This document shows positions 1 through 8,134 of a stretch of DNA of 36,020 nucleotides, piece after piece. Within the stretch, counting starts at the first letter, position 1, and the number at the start of each line of letters is the position of its first letter. Below the pieces are notes generated by a model. The model was not told the origin of the DNA. It did not search any database and saw nothing but the letters and a program-made list of their open reading frames with translations. The stretch covers positions 1-36,020 of the forward strand of contig CALQHT020000027.1 of assembly GCA_943330455.2 (NCBI GenBank). Direction: 5' to 3'. A program made the position numbers and the translations under genes. This DNA is from Nitrosovibrio sp. Nv4 (lineage in GTDB: Bacteria; Pseudomonadota; Alphaproteobacteria; Acetobacterales; Acetobacteraceae).

Positions 1-54
1 AGTTCCCGCAGCGCGAACATCACGCGGGCGCGGCGCAGCGGGGGCGGGTTGGCC
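1..54 (-). repeat. inverted copy of an internal mmsA fragment at the window edge
   Basis: Read on the minus strand, these 54 bases match mmsA positions 361-414 with a single difference (A368 in mmsA is C in this copy, changing Thr to Pro). The frame stays open and encodes the same Pro-Leu-Arg-Arg-Ala-Arg-Val-Met-Phe segment. Homology stops abruptly at 54/55, so this is not an ordinary complete paralogue. It could be the start of a duplicated, divergently oriented fragment running off the left edge, a small inverted duplication, or an assembly fold-back. Confidence 0.75.
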
Positions 55-80
55 CCTCTCAAAACTCCAACTAAATGGTT

Positions 81-150
81 CCAAGGGCTGTGCCCTTGGT
101 GGGGTCCGGGGGCAAAGCCCCTGGTCGGAGTCCGGGGCGGAAGCCCCGCC
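81..150. repeat. cluster of three GC-rich hairpins in the mmsA leader
   Basis: Three hairpins follow each other. At 81-87/93-99 there is a perfect 7-bp stem with a CTGTG loop. At 106-113/117-124 there is an 8-bp stem (one G-T pair) with an AAA loop. At 133-138/143-148 there is a 6-bp stem with a GGAA loop. Compact tandem palindromes of this type are common intergenic repeats in GC-rich alphaproteobacteria. They may also structure the mmsA leader RNA. No protein-coding signal is seen between 55 and 190. Confidence 0.6.
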
Positions 151-190
151 CTTGCTGCCCCTTGAAACGACGACAGGAGAGGAACGCACC

Positions 191-1687
191 ATGCGCGAGA
201 TCGGACATTTCATCGGCGGGCAGCTTGTCGCCGGCACCAGCGGCCAGTTCGGCGACATCTACAACCCGGCCTCCGGTGAGATCACCGCGCGGGTCAGCCT
301 GGCCAACGCCGCCGAAGTCGATAAGGTCGTCGCGACCGCCGCCGCCGCCTGGCCGGCCTGGGCCAACACGCCCCCGCTGCGCCGCGCCCGCGTGATGTTC
401 GCGCTGCGGGAACTGCTGGATCGCGACCGCAAGGAAATCTCAGCGATTATCACCGCCGAGCACGGCAAGGTGCTGTCCGACGCGGACGGGGAGGTGCAGC
501 GCGGGTTGGAGGTCGTGGAATTCGCCGCCGGCATCCCGCACCTGCTCAAGGGCGAATACACCGATATGGTGGGCACCGGGATTGATGCCTGGTCGATGCG
601 CCAGCCCTTGGGCGTGGTGGCCGGCATCACGCCGTTCAATTTCCCGTTGATGGTGCCGCTGTGGATGATCCCGGTCGCGCTGGCCACCGGCAACTGCTTC
701 ATCCTGAAGCCGTCCGAGAAAGACCCCTCCCCTGCCCTGAAGCTGGCCGCTCTGTTGAAGGAAGCCGGGCTGCCGGACGGGGTGTTCAACGTGGTGCAAG
801 GCGGGCGGGAAGCGGTGGAGAGCATCCTGGCGCATCCGAGTATCGCCGCGATCAGCTTTGTCGGCTCCACGGCCATTGCAGAAACGATCTACAAGGCCGG
901 GACTTCGCAGGGAAAGCGAGTGCAGGCGCTGGGCGGTGCGAAGAACCACCTGGTGGTGATGCCCGACGCCGACCTGGACGATGCCGTCGATGCGCTAATG
1001 GGTTCGGCCTATGGCGCGGCCGGGGAGCGTTGCATGGCAGTGTCCGTCGCCGTCGCGGTGGGATCGGCCGGAGACGCGCTGGTGCAGAAGCTGGCGCCTC
1101 GGGTGCGGGCATTGAAGATCGCGCCGGGCACCGATCCGGACGCCGAGATGGGGCCGTTGGTCACTCGCGAGCATCTGGCGAAGGTGAGCGGGTATGTCGA
1201 TCTGGGGGTGAAGGAAGGTGCGTCACTTGTGGTCGATGGCCGCGGGTTGAAGCTGCAGGGCTATGAGAACGGGTTCTTCCTGGGCGGCTGCCTGTTCGAC
1301 AATGTCACCACCGACATGCGTATCTACAAGGAGGAAATCTTCGGGCCGGTGCTGTCCGTGGTGCGCGCGCCGGACGTTGCGGCGGCGACCAAGATGATCA
1401 ACGAGCATGAGTATGGCAATGGGGTTTCGCTGTTCACCAGCGATGGTGGGGTGGCTCGGGACTTTACGCAGGCGATCCAGATCGGGATGGTGGGGATCAA
1501 TGTGCCGATCCCGGTGCCGATGGCGTTTCATTCGTTTGGGGGATGGAAGCATTCTCTGTTCGGGGATCACCATATCTATGGGCCCGAGGGCGTGCGGTTT
1601 TATACGCGGTATAAGGCCGTGACGCAGCGTTGGATGGGTGGGGCGAAGCGGGGGCCGGAGTTTGTGATGCCGACTTTGGGGCGGTAG
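191..1687 (+). CDS. mmsA: CoA-acylating methylmalonate-semialdehyde dehydrogenase
   Basis: A 498-residue member of the aldehyde dehydrogenase superfamily. The family oxidises (methyl)malonate semialdehyde to propionyl- or acetyl-CoA with NAD and CoA, in valine, beta-alanine and inositol catabolism; it is cytosolic. Visible features are the substrate/NAD motif around Thr-Pro-Phe-Asn-Phe-Pro (residues 147-152), Lys-Pro-Ser-Glu (173-176), the Phe-Val-Gly-Ser-Thr turn (223-227) and the catalytic Cys281 in Gly-Glu-Arg-Cys-Met. The usual ALDH general-base Glu is replaced in Ala-Leu-Gly-Gly-Ala-Lys-Asn (247-252 region), as expected for CoA-dependent MMSDH. The start at 191 is chosen because AGGAGAGG lies just upstream and the family N-terminus (His-Phe-Ile-Gly-Gly) follows; an in-frame start at 152 would add 13 uncharacteristic residues. 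Length is normal for the family. No mmsB or acyl-CoA dehydrogenase gene is adjacent. Confidence 0.93.
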   Translation: MREIGHFIGGQLVAGTSGQFGDIYNPASGEITARVSLANAAEVDKVVATAAAAWPAWANTPPLRRARVMFALRELLDRDRKEISAIITAEHGKVLSDADGEVQRGLEVVEFAAGIPHLLKGEYTDMVGTGIDAWSMRQPLGVVAGITPFNFPLMVPLWMIPVALATGNCFILKPSEKDPSPALKLAALLKEAGLPDGVFNVVQGGREAVESILAHPSIAAISFVGSTAIAETIYKAGTSQGKRVQALGGAKNHLVVMPDADLDDAVDALMGSAYGAAGERCMAVSVAVAVGSAGDALVQKLAPRVRALKIAPGTDPDAEMGPLVTREHLAKVSGYVDLGVKEGASLVVDGRGLKLQGYENGFFLGGCLFDNVTTDMRIYKEEIFGPVLSVVRAPDVAAATKMINEHEYGNGVSLFTSDGGVARDFTQAIQIGMVGINVPIPVPMAFHSFGGWKHSLFGDHHIYGPEGVRFYTRYKAVTQRWMGGAKRGPEFVMPTLGR

Positions 1688-1726
1688 CGGGGCAAGGCGA
1701 CACCGTGTTGGCGGATGCGATCCTCC

Positions 1727-1751
1727 GGGAGGCCGCCGCCAGCCTCCCTTT
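1727..1751 (+). terminator. terminator-like hairpin after mmsA
   Basis: A perfect 7-bp stem (1727-1733 with 1742-1748, GGGAGGC/GCCTCCC) with an 8-base loop is followed by TTT, about 40 bases past the mmsA stop. The T-run is short, so termination may be weak. Confidence 0.5.
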
Positions 1752-1863
1752 CGATTGATGGAGAGATCAGGACGCGGGATTCGGGCGGGCCGCGAAGCGA
1801 AAGGATCATTCCGGCAATGGAAATCGCGCAAGCAACGACAGCCTGCGTCGCTGGGAGGATGAC

Positions 1864-1998
1864 ATGGCCACACTCATGATCCCCGATATCGACGCGGCGC
1901 TGTGGGAACAGCTTTCGGCGCGTGCGACCCGCCACGGTCGCTCGGTCGAGGCTGAGTTGCGCTGCATCCTGACCAAGGCACTTGCGGCCGAACGCTAG
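1864..1998 (+). CDS. FitA-like ribbon-helix-helix antitoxin, no toxin partner visible
   Basis: A 44-residue open frame with a GGGAGG ribosome-binding site about 6 bases upstream. The protein begins Met-Ala-Thr-Leu-Met-Ile-Pro-Asp-Ile-Asp and continues with Leu-Trp-Glu-Gln-Leu, Arg-Ala-Thr-Arg-His-Gly-Arg-Ser-Val-Glu-Ala-Glu and an Arg-Cys-Ile-Leu helix. This is the FitA/StbC-type antitoxin pattern: a beta strand, helix, Gly-Arg-Ser turn and second helix that bind DNA as a dimer. Family members normally run to about 70-85 residues, with a C-terminal tail that blocks a PIN-domain FitB/VapC RNase. Here that tail is missing, and no PIN-domain frame follows in the next 260 bases. It is therefore either a truncated antitoxin remnant or a solitary DNA-binding protein. 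Confidence 0.6.
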   Translation: MATLMIPDIDAALWEQLSARATRHGRSVEAELRCILTKALAAER

Positions 1999-2053
1999 CC
2001 CGAGACCGTCCTGACACGCCGGCAGCCCGTTGGAGCGGTTCGGGCACTTATTT

Positions 2054-2167
2054 CCGGGCTTGACCCGGCAACCCACACTTCAACAGCAAGGAGCGGGTTG
2101 CGGGATCAAGCTCGGCAATGACGATCGGGCCGATGCATCGGTCAAGGGTTGGGCGGTTGGCATGAGC
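2054..2167. repeat. dispersed palindromic repeat, copy 1
   Basis: The arms 2054-2076 and 2093-2115 are complementary at about 19 of 23 positions, with a loop of about 16 bases. After a CGGCAATGAC segment the element ends in a GGGCGGTTGGCATGAG tail. A second, diverged copy with the same hairpin and the same tail lies at 8265-8385. The rest of 1999-2257 holds no recognisable gene. The element lies between the small antitoxin gene and the convergent CoA-transferase gene, so it could also affect transcript ends. Confidence 0.6.
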
Positions 2168-2257
2168 GCGGCCGTCGGGCTACCCCGTGCTCGACACCAA
2201 GCCAACACAACATAAGGCCGAGCAGCCGGAGATAGTCGAATGCCCGGCCCCCTTGCG

Positions 2258-3484
2258 TCAAACGATGCCGTCGGCTTTCAGTTTCTCGACGTCGGCTGAA
2301 CTCAATCCCAACCATTCCGTCAAGACATCCGCCGTGTGTTCACCCAGAATCGGCGACGCCTTCACCTTGGGTGACTTGCCATCCACCTGCACCGGCCAGG
2401 CTGGCATCTTGAACCCGCCATGGATCGGATGCTGCATCGTCTGCATGATCCCGCGCTCGACAAACGTCGGATCGTTCTGCAACTCCATCGTGTCGAACAC
2501 CGCGCCCGCCGGGACGCTGACGCCGCTGATCTGCGCCATCGCCTCCTGCTTCGTGCGTCCCTTGGTCCATTCCGTGATAATCTCGTTCAGGGCCGCTTCG
2601 TTCTTGGCGCGATCCGCGGGCGTGCGGAACCGAGGATCGTCTGTGATCTCCTCCCGTCCCATCGCCTTGCACAAACGCACCCAATGCTCCGGATTGGCAC
2701 GACTGGTCATGATATAGACCCAGTCGTTCATCCCACCGGGCGCACAGGGGAACAGTCCGGATGGCGCGTTATTGCCGCCGGGACTGCCTCCATTACGTTC
2801 AACCGCCTTACCCGTGCGGGCCTGGGTGGAGAAATTGGTGCGCATGTAGTGCAGCATGGCGTCCTGCATCGCGACTTGGAGCCGATGGCCCTCCCCCGTT
2901 TTGTCGCGCTTGCGCAACGCCGCCAGGATGCTGATCGCCATTGTCATGCCGGTGCCGGTATCGCCGAGAGACAATCCCGGCTTCACCGGACGCCGCCCCT
3001 TCTCGCCGGTGACGCTGATCGTTCCGCCGGCCGCCTGGGCGATCATGTCGAAGGCGAGGCTCTTCTCCCACGGGCTGCCCTCTCCGAAGCCTTTGACCTG
3101 ACAATAGATAATGCTGGGGTTCAGCGCCTTGACCACGTCGTAGCCCAGGCCCAGCCGCTCGATCGTGCCAGGGGCCATGTTCTCCACGCAGACATCCGCC
3201 TTGCGCAGCATGTCCTTCACCAACTCCAGGCCCTGCGGGGACTTCAAATTCACCGTGATCGACTTCTTGTTCGCATTGAACATGTGGAAGTAATACGGGT
3301 CGTCATCCGGCTGCCCCTTCCGCAACCGCCGCCCCGGATCGCCCATCCCGGGGTTCTCCACCTTCACGACCTCGGCCCCGAACCAGGCCAGCGCCTCGGT
3401 ACAGGATGGCCCGGCCTCGAACTGGGTGAAGTCGACGACCTTGATGCCGGCCAGGAAGTCGAGTTCCGTGCTGCGGTCTGCCAT
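2258..3484 (-). CDS. CaiB/BaiF-family CoA-transferase, formyl-CoA-transferase-like
   Basis: A 408-residue class III CoA-transferase (CoA_transf_3 family). Such enzymes move CoA between carboxylic acids through an aspartyl-CoA thioester. The N-terminal Rossmann part has the family signatures Asp-Phe-Thr-Gln-Phe-Glu-Ala-Gly-Pro (18-26) and Gly-Ala-Glu-Val-Val-Lys-Val-Glu (36-43). The predicted catalytic residue is Asp175 in Ser-Leu-Gly-Asp-Thr-Gly-Thr-Gly. Lys-Gly-Phe-Gly-Glu-Gly (131-136) and Gly-Glu-His-Thr near the C-terminus also match formyl-CoA:oxalate CoA-transferases, the closest relatives I recognise. No oxalyl-CoA decarboxylase gene is nearby, so the substrate pair is unknown. The start is supported by AGAGGAA about 9 bases upstream. 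It is 100 bases downstream of phoX on the same strand and may be a separate unit. Confidence 0.88.
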   Translation of the reverse strand: MADRSTELDFLAGIKVVDFTQFEAGPSCTEALAWFGAEVVKVENPGMGDPGRRLRKGQPDDDPYYFHMFNANKKSITVNLKSPQGLELVKDMLRKADVCVENMAPGTIERLGLGYDVVKALNPSIIYCQVKGFGEGSPWEKSLAFDMIAQAAGGTISVTGEKGRRPVKPGLSLGDTGTGMTMAISILAALRKRDKTGEGHRLQVAMQDAMLHYMRTNFSTQARTGKAVERNGGSPGGNNAPSGLFPCAPGGMNDWVYIMTSRANPEHWVRLCKAMGREEITDDPRFRTPADRAKNEAALNEIITEWTKGRTKQEAMAQISGVSVPAGAVFDTMELQNDPTFVERGIMQTMQHPIHGGFKMPAWPVQVDGKSPKVKASPILGEHTADVLTEWLGLSSADVEKLKADGIV

Positions 3485-3584
3485 GGTGCGATTTCCTCTG
3501 TTACGCGGGCTCGAACGACGCCGCTTCAGACGATCACGATGGCACAGGACCGCATCACGTCAAGGGATCGCTCCCCCCAGGGCA

Positions 3585-5531
3585 TCAGCTCCCGATCACG
3601 CCGCCATCCTTGCGGGTGATCACCACCACGGCTGGTCGAGGCGGCATATCCACCTTGAAATCCGGCCACCGTGTGGACGGATTCTCGAAAACCGAGCCCT
3701 TGTCCTCCCCCGGATGCTGGACCGCCAGAAACAGAGTCCGGTCATCCGGTGTCACCACCGGCCCGCACACCTCGGCCCCTGTGGGAGCCTGAAACAGCAG
3801 CTTTGTCAGGGCCTTGCCGATCCCGTCCGTGTCCGCCAGATACAACCCGTCGGCGACACCGGCCGCCGTCGGTGCGCCATCCGTCGCGATCATGATGCGG
3901 CCCTTGCTGTCGAACGCGCAATTGTCGGGGCACGACAACCAGCCGGAATCCGATGTCGCCCGGTGATAGCGGCTGCCCGGATCCACGCCAGGCTTGCCCG
4001 CGGCGAGGAACAGGGACCACGTGCCCTCCAGGGCGGCATGGTCGCCGTCCTTGTTGGTCAACTCGATGATGTGACCATGCGCGTTGTTGGCGCGAGGGTT
4101 GGCCCGATCGACCTGTTCCGGCTTGCGCGCCGTGTTGTTGGTCAGGATCACATAAACGCGACCGTTGACCGGGTTCGCCTCCACATCCTCCGGCCGATCC
4201 ATCGGGGTTGCCTTCAGAAGGTCGGCGGCCTTGCGGGCAAAGATCACGACATCGGCCTGGGTGGCGAACCCGTTCGCCTCGGTCAGCGGTCCCTGCCCGT
4301 GCACCAATGGCAGCCAGGCCAGCTTGCCGTCGTCGGTCAATTGCGCAACGTAAAGCGTGCCCTCGTTCAACAGGTCGCGATTGGCGGCACGGTCTTGCGG
4401 CTTCCACGCGCCGGCGGTCACGAATTTGTAGACGTAGTTGAACCGCTCATCGTCGCCCATATAGATGGCGACCCGACCGTCCTTGGCGACGGCATGGGTG
4501 CAGCCCTCGTGCTTGAAGCGGCCGAGCGCTGTGCGCTTCACCGGGACGGATGCGGGGTCGTAGGGGTCGAATTCGACGATCCAACCGAAACGATACGGCT
4601 CGTTCGGTTCCTTCTCGACATTGAACCGATCGAAGTGCCGCGACCAGGAGTAGAGCGAATCCTTGGCCACGCCGTAGCGCTTGTACATGTCGGCATGCGG
4701 CGCGTTTCCCAGGTCGCCGCCGAAATAGGCGTTGAAGTTCTCCTCCGCGGTCAGGATCGTACCCCATGGCGTGTTGCCCCCGGCACAGTTGGCCAGAGTC
4801 CCCAACACCGTTGTCCCGGTCGGATCGGCATTGGTCCGCATCAGCGGATGGCCCGCCGCCGGTCCGACGATCGTCATCGGGGTCGTCCCGGTGATCCGTC
4901 GGTTGAACTTGCTATCGGCCACCACCGACCATGTCCCGCCGGTCTGGCGGATTTCCGCCACCGTCAGCCCATGTGCGGCGACCTCGACCTCCGCCTGCGC
5001 CATGGTCGATTTCAGTGCCGCCGCCCGCCCGATGCCGACTCCGGCGAACATCAGTTCGGTGTTGGTGTATTCGTGATTGACCACCAGAAGGCCGCGGTCC
5101 GAAGCGTGCGACCCCTGCGGCAGAGGCTGGAAATCGACATAGTCGTTGTTGTAGCCGAACTGCGTCGCCTGGGCGGCGGCCGTCATGTTATGCGGATCGA
5201 ACGCGGGAGCACCCGGAACAACCGCATCGCCCCAGCGCAGCAGCACCTGCAATTCGTACCCGTCCGGGATATGATGCGTCTCGTCGTAGCTGCGTTCGAT
5301 TTCCCTGAACGTCAGGCTGGACGGACCCGCGGCCTGCGCCGGATCGGCGCCCGCGGTCAGTCCCGCGCCGACGGCGGATGCGAACAACCCGGCCAAAGTG
5401 CCTCGGCGAGAATAGCGTCGGGCAATCAACTCACCGATCGACGGCTCCGTCGACGGGTTGGTGCCGACGTCTTCCCGCGCATCCATGGTGTGGTCCTGAT
5501 CGGCTGGGATCGGTGCATGATCGAGTGGCAT
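3585..5531 (-). CDS. phoX: PhoX-family alkaline phosphatase, Tat-exported
   Basis: A 648-residue protein of the PhoX (formerly DUF839) family. These are periplasmic or secreted phosphatases, shown in characterised members to use iron and calcium, that release phosphate from organic esters. The N-terminus has a twin-arginine signal (Ser-Arg-Arg-Gly-Thr-Leu-Ala-Gly at residues 40-47, then a hydrophobic stretch and Ala-Gln-Ala before cleavage). Family motifs seen are Val-Asn-His-Glu-Tyr-Thr-Asn, Cys-Ala-Gly-Gly-Asn-Thr-Pro-Trp-Gly-Thr followed by Glu-Glu-Asn (likely metal ligands), Gly-Asp-Asp-Glu-Arg-Phe-Asn-Tyr-Val-Tyr-Lys-Phe, and Pro-Asp-Asn-Cys. Met16 (5486), preceded by AGGA, is an alternative start that keeps the signal. 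A Pho box lies 58 bases upstream of the first ATG, so phosphate-starvation control is likely. Confidence 0.92.
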   Translation of the reverse strand: MPLDHAPIPADQDHTMDAREDVGTNPSTEPSIGELIARRYSRRGTLAGLFASAVGAGLTAGADPAQAAGPSSLTFREIERSYDETHHIPDGYELQVLLRWGDAVVPGAPAFDPHNMTAAAQATQFGYNNDYVDFQPLPQGSHASDRGLLVVNHEYTNTELMFAGVGIGRAAALKSTMAQAEVEVAAHGLTVAEIRQTGGTWSVVADSKFNRRITGTTPMTIVGPAAGHPLMRTNADPTGTTVLGTLANCAGGNTPWGTILTAEENFNAYFGGDLGNAPHADMYKRYGVAKDSLYSWSRHFDRFNVEKEPNEPYRFGWIVEFDPYDPASVPVKRTALGRFKHEGCTHAVAKDGRVAIYMGDDERFNYVYKFVTAGAWKPQDRAANRDLLNEGTLYVAQLTDDGKLAWLPLVHGQGPLTEANGFATQADVVIFARKAADLLKATPMDRPEDVEANPVNGRVYVILTNNTARKPEQVDRANPRANNAHGHIIELTNKDGDHAALEGTWSLFLAAGKPGVDPGSRYHRATSDSGWLSCPDNCAFDSKGRIMIATDGAPTAAGVADGLYLADTDGIGKALTKLLFQAPTGAEVCGPVVTPDDRTLFLAVQHPGEDKGSVFENPSTRWPDFKVDMPPRPAVVVITRKDGGVIGS

Positions 5532-5589
5532 GGGAGTCCCCGTGGCAGTGCTGTCCGGCAGCGGCTACCACGACCATCCCGCCGGTTTG

Positions 5590-5607
5590 ATGACAACCAT
5601 AAGACAG
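5590..5607 (-). promoter_or_regulatory. Pho box (PhoB-binding site) upstream of phoX
   Basis: On the minus strand the sequence reads CTGTCTTATGGTTGTCAT. This is two 7-mers, CTGTCTT and TTGTCAT, separated by 4 bases, against the consensus pair CTGTCAT-N4-CTGTCAT: 6 of 7 match in each half, with the correct 11-base repeat spacing. It sits 58 bases before the phoX ATG, directly after the stop of the upstream gene, which is where a PhoB-dependent promoter is expected. Confidence 0.75.
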
Positions 5608-5615
5608 TTGGTGCC

Positions 5616-6704
5616 CTACCGCACCTTCACCGCCGCCAACGCCGCCCAATCGAACGCCACGTTGTGCCCAGGCTTGTCGGGCGCCATGGCGTTGCCCTCG
5701 GCGATGCGGATCGGTTCGGCGATATAGCGGTCCAGGCCAAAACCATGCACCTCCAGATAGGACCGATTGGGCGCCGCCGCCATCAGATGCACGGTCAGGT
5801 CATGCGCTCCATGCGAGGTCAGCGGCAGGTTGAACGCCTCCGCCAGGTGCGCGACCTTCATGAACACGGTGATGCCGCCGCAATTGGTCACGTCCGGTTC
5901 CGGGAAGGTCACGCCGCCCGCCGATATCATCTGGGTGAATTCGTGCAACGTATGCAGGTTCTCGCCGGTTGCAATCGGCACGCCGCCTTCCCGCACGATC
6001 CGTGCGTGACCGGCGACATCGTCGGGGATGGTCGGCTCCTCCAGCCAGGTCAGGTTCTGGTCGCGGAAGGCACGAGCGGCGCGGATCGACTGGTCCACCG
6101 ACCATTTCATGTTGGCATCCGCCATCAGCGGGAAATCCGCCCCCAGATGCCGCCGCATCGCCGCCACCCGTTCCGCGTCCTCCGACAACCGCGCTCGCCC
6201 CACCTTCATCTTGATGGCGCGAAATCCCTTGGCGAGGTTGTCGTCGGTCTGCTTCAGCAGCGCGTCCAGGGTGAATTCCAGGTCGATCCCCCCGGCATAA
6301 CATGGCACGGCCGGATCGAATCCGCCCAACAGCCGCCACAATGGCGTCCCCAACCGGTGCGCCTTCAGGTCATACAGCGCGATATCGGCGGCCGACACCG
6401 CCAGACTGACCGAGCCGCCGCGGCCGCCATAATGCAGCTTCCACCACATACGATGCCACAGCGCCTCGATCCGGTCCGCCTCCGCGCCCACCAGCACCGA
6501 GCGCAGACCCTCGTCGATCAGCGCATGCACGGCTGCCCCGCCAGCGCCCGTGGTATAGGTGTAGCCGACGCCTTCCACCCCATCCGTATCGCGCAGGCGC
6601 ACCGTCACCAGCTCAAAATGCGTCATCGTGCCGTGGGTCGAATCGGACAACGGCACCGGCAACTGAATCCGATAAAGCGCGGTTTCGAGGCTGGCGATCT
6701 GCAT
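5616..6704 (-). CDS. mandelate racemase/muconate lactonizing family enzyme (talarate/galactarate-dehydratase-like)
   Basis: A 362-residue enolase-superfamily protein. These enzymes abstract the alpha-proton of a carboxylate substrate held by a magnesium ion. Residues of the mandelate-racemase subgroup are visible: Lys165-Met-Lys167 at the end of the second barrel strand, metal ligands Asp196 (Ala-Asp-Ala-Asn), Glu222 (Trp-Leu-Glu-Glu-Pro) and Glu248 (Thr-Gly-Glu-Asn), and His298 in Ser-His-Gly-Ala-His. The Trp-Trp-Lys-Leu-His-Tyr and Gly-Arg-Gly-Gly segments around 87-97 resemble L-talarate/galactarate dehydratases, so acid-sugar dehydration is the best guess; the substrate is not proven. The start at 6704 follows GGAGGAACC and begins the family N-terminus; a longer frame to 6833 has no family resemblance there. 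It diverges from the flavin monooxygenase gene, with 115 bases between them. Confidence 0.88.
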   Translation of the reverse strand: MQIASLETALYRIQLPVPLSDSTHGTMTHFELVTVRLRDTDGVEGVGYTYTTGAGGAAVHALIDEGLRSVLVGAEADRIEALWHRMWWKLHYGGRGGSVSLAVSAADIALYDLKAHRLGTPLWRLLGGFDPAVPCYAGGIDLEFTLDALLKQTDDNLAKGFRAIKMKVGRARLSEDAERVAAMRRHLGADFPLMADANMKWSVDQSIRAARAFRDQNLTWLEEPTIPDDVAGHARIVREGGVPIATGENLHTLHEFTQMISAGGVTFPEPDVTNCGGITVFMKVAHLAEAFNLPLTSHGAHDLTVHLMAAAPNRSYLEVHGFGLDRYIAEPIRIAEGNAMAPDKPGHNVAFDWAALAAVKVR

Positions 6705-6819
6705 GGATGGTTCCTCCGTGCGCGCCAGACTGCCCGCGCCGGAAATTCGCGTCCACCGCCCTTGCCTGCCGACCATCCGGTCGTGCAGGATACCGGTCAG
6801 TAGCAACCGGGGAAGCCCC

Positions 6820-8049
6820 ATGAAATTCGGCATCTTTTACGAACTGCAATGCCCACGGCCGTGGGAAATCGACACTGAACTCAACCTTTACCAAAACGCC
6901 CTTACCCAGGTCGAACTCGCCGACAAGCTCGGCTACCACTACGCGTGGGAGGTAGAGCACCACTTCCTGGAAGAATATTCCCACTCCCCACAGCCCGAGG
7001 TCTTCCTGGCCGCCGCATCCCAGCGCACCAAGCAGATCCGCCTCGGCCATGGCATCATCCAGTTGACCACCAACCACCCGGCCCGCGTCGCCGAGAAGGT
7101 CGCGTGCCTGGATCTGGTGTCCAACGGCCGCGTCGAGTTCGGCATGGGCGAAGGCGCGTCGATCACGGAACTTGGCCCGTTCGACCGCGAAATGGAAAAC
7201 AAGCAGGCGGTCTGGGAAGACGGCGTGCGCTGCGTGCTGCCGATGTTCAAGGACGGCGGCTGGGAATATGACGGCCCGTATTTCAAGTTCCCGCTGCGCA
7301 ACGTGCTGCCGAAGCCGATCCAGAAGCCGCATCCTCCGCTTTGGGTCGCGTGCTCCCAGCTTGAAACGATCGAGCTGGCCGGGCGTTGCGGCATCGGCGC
7401 GCTGGGCTTCCAGTTCCTGTCGGCGGAAATGGCGCATGCCTGGGTGCATGCCTATTACAACAGCTTCACCAAGCGCCAGCAGAAGCTCGCCGACTACGCG
7501 AGCAACTGCAACATCGCCATGGTCAGCTACTTCATGTGCGCCGAAACGGATGAGGAAGCCCGCCGGCGCGCGGATGGCGCGACGTTCTTCCAGTTCTCGC
7601 TCGCCTGGTACTCGGGACAACGCAACCGCGAGCGGGCCGCCCCCGGCACCGTCAACATGTGGGACGAATACAACAAGTGGAAGAAGGAAAACCCGGAAGC
7701 GCAGCAACGCGCTCTGTCGGGCGGCCTGATCGGATCGCCGGAAACCATCCGCCGCAAGCTACGCCGGTTCCAGGAATCGCACGTCGATCAGATCATCCTG
7801 CTGAACCAGGCCGGCAAGAACACGCACCAGCACATCTGCGAAAGCCTGGAACTGTTCGCCAAGGACGTGATGCCGGAATTCACCGCCCACGAACCCGCGC
7901 ATCAGGCCTGGAAAAAGAGCGTGCTGGACGGGTCGATCGTGCTGGATGAGATCGATACGACTCCGTACAAGGAGCGGGCCGGCGTCGGCAAGGGCGTCGC
8001 GATTTCGAAGCTTGCGACGACCGGGGCCGAGGCACAGGCGGCGGAGTAG
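6820..8049 (+). CDS. luciferase-like (LLM class) flavin-dependent monooxygenase
   Basis: A 409-residue bacterial-luciferase-family TIM-barrel protein. Members use reduced FMN or F420 to oxidise small organic substrates. It starts Met-Lys-Phe-Gly-Ile-Phe-Tyr-Glu, the typical first strand. Later motifs are Leu-Gly-Tyr-His-Tyr-Ala-Trp-Glu-Val-Glu-His-His (active-site region), Arg-Leu-Gly-His-Gly-Ile, the His-Pro-Ala-Arg-Val-Ala-Glu turn, and Asn-Gly-Arg-Val-Glu-Phe-Gly-Met-Gly-Glu-Gly. The C-terminal part has Gly-Ser-Pro-Glu-Thr-Ile. The start at 6820 is chosen because GGGGAAG precedes it and family homology begins there; an upstream in-frame start at 6703 would run through the divergent promoter region. 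The substrate is unknown. Divergence from the enolase-superfamily gene suggests a shared catabolic theme, but this is inference. Confidence 0.88.
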   Translation: MKFGIFYELQCPRPWEIDTELNLYQNALTQVELADKLGYHYAWEVEHHFLEEYSHSPQPEVFLAAASQRTKQIRLGHGIIQLTTNHPARVAEKVACLDLVSNGRVEFGMGEGASITELGPFDREMENKQAVWEDGVRCVLPMFKDGGWEYDGPYFKFPLRNVLPKPIQKPHPPLWVACSQLETIELAGRCGIGALGFQFLSAEMAHAWVHAYYNSFTKRQQKLADYASNCNIAMVSYFMCAETDEEARRRADGATFFQFSLAWYSGQRNRERAAPGTVNMWDEYNKWKKENPEAQQRALSGGLIGSPETIRRKLRRFQESHVDQIILLNQAGKNTHQHICESLELFAKDVMPEFTAHEPAHQAWKKSVLDGSIVLDEIDTTPYKERAGVGKGVAISKLATTGAEAQAAE

Positions 8050-8134
8050 CGCGCGAACACCGGCCTCTGACTTTCTAACAGAACACGACCCCTGGAACGG
8101 CCCATGGAATAGCATGGCCGGTTCAGGGTTACGC

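Noticed and set aside
3426-6803. Plus-strand open frame of 1,125 codons opposite phoX and the enolase-superfamily gene
   Set aside because: It is the antisense shadow of two well-recognised minus-strand genes, is Arg/His/Gly-rich with no domain, and runs through both intergenic gaps. GC-rich codon bias creates such frames.
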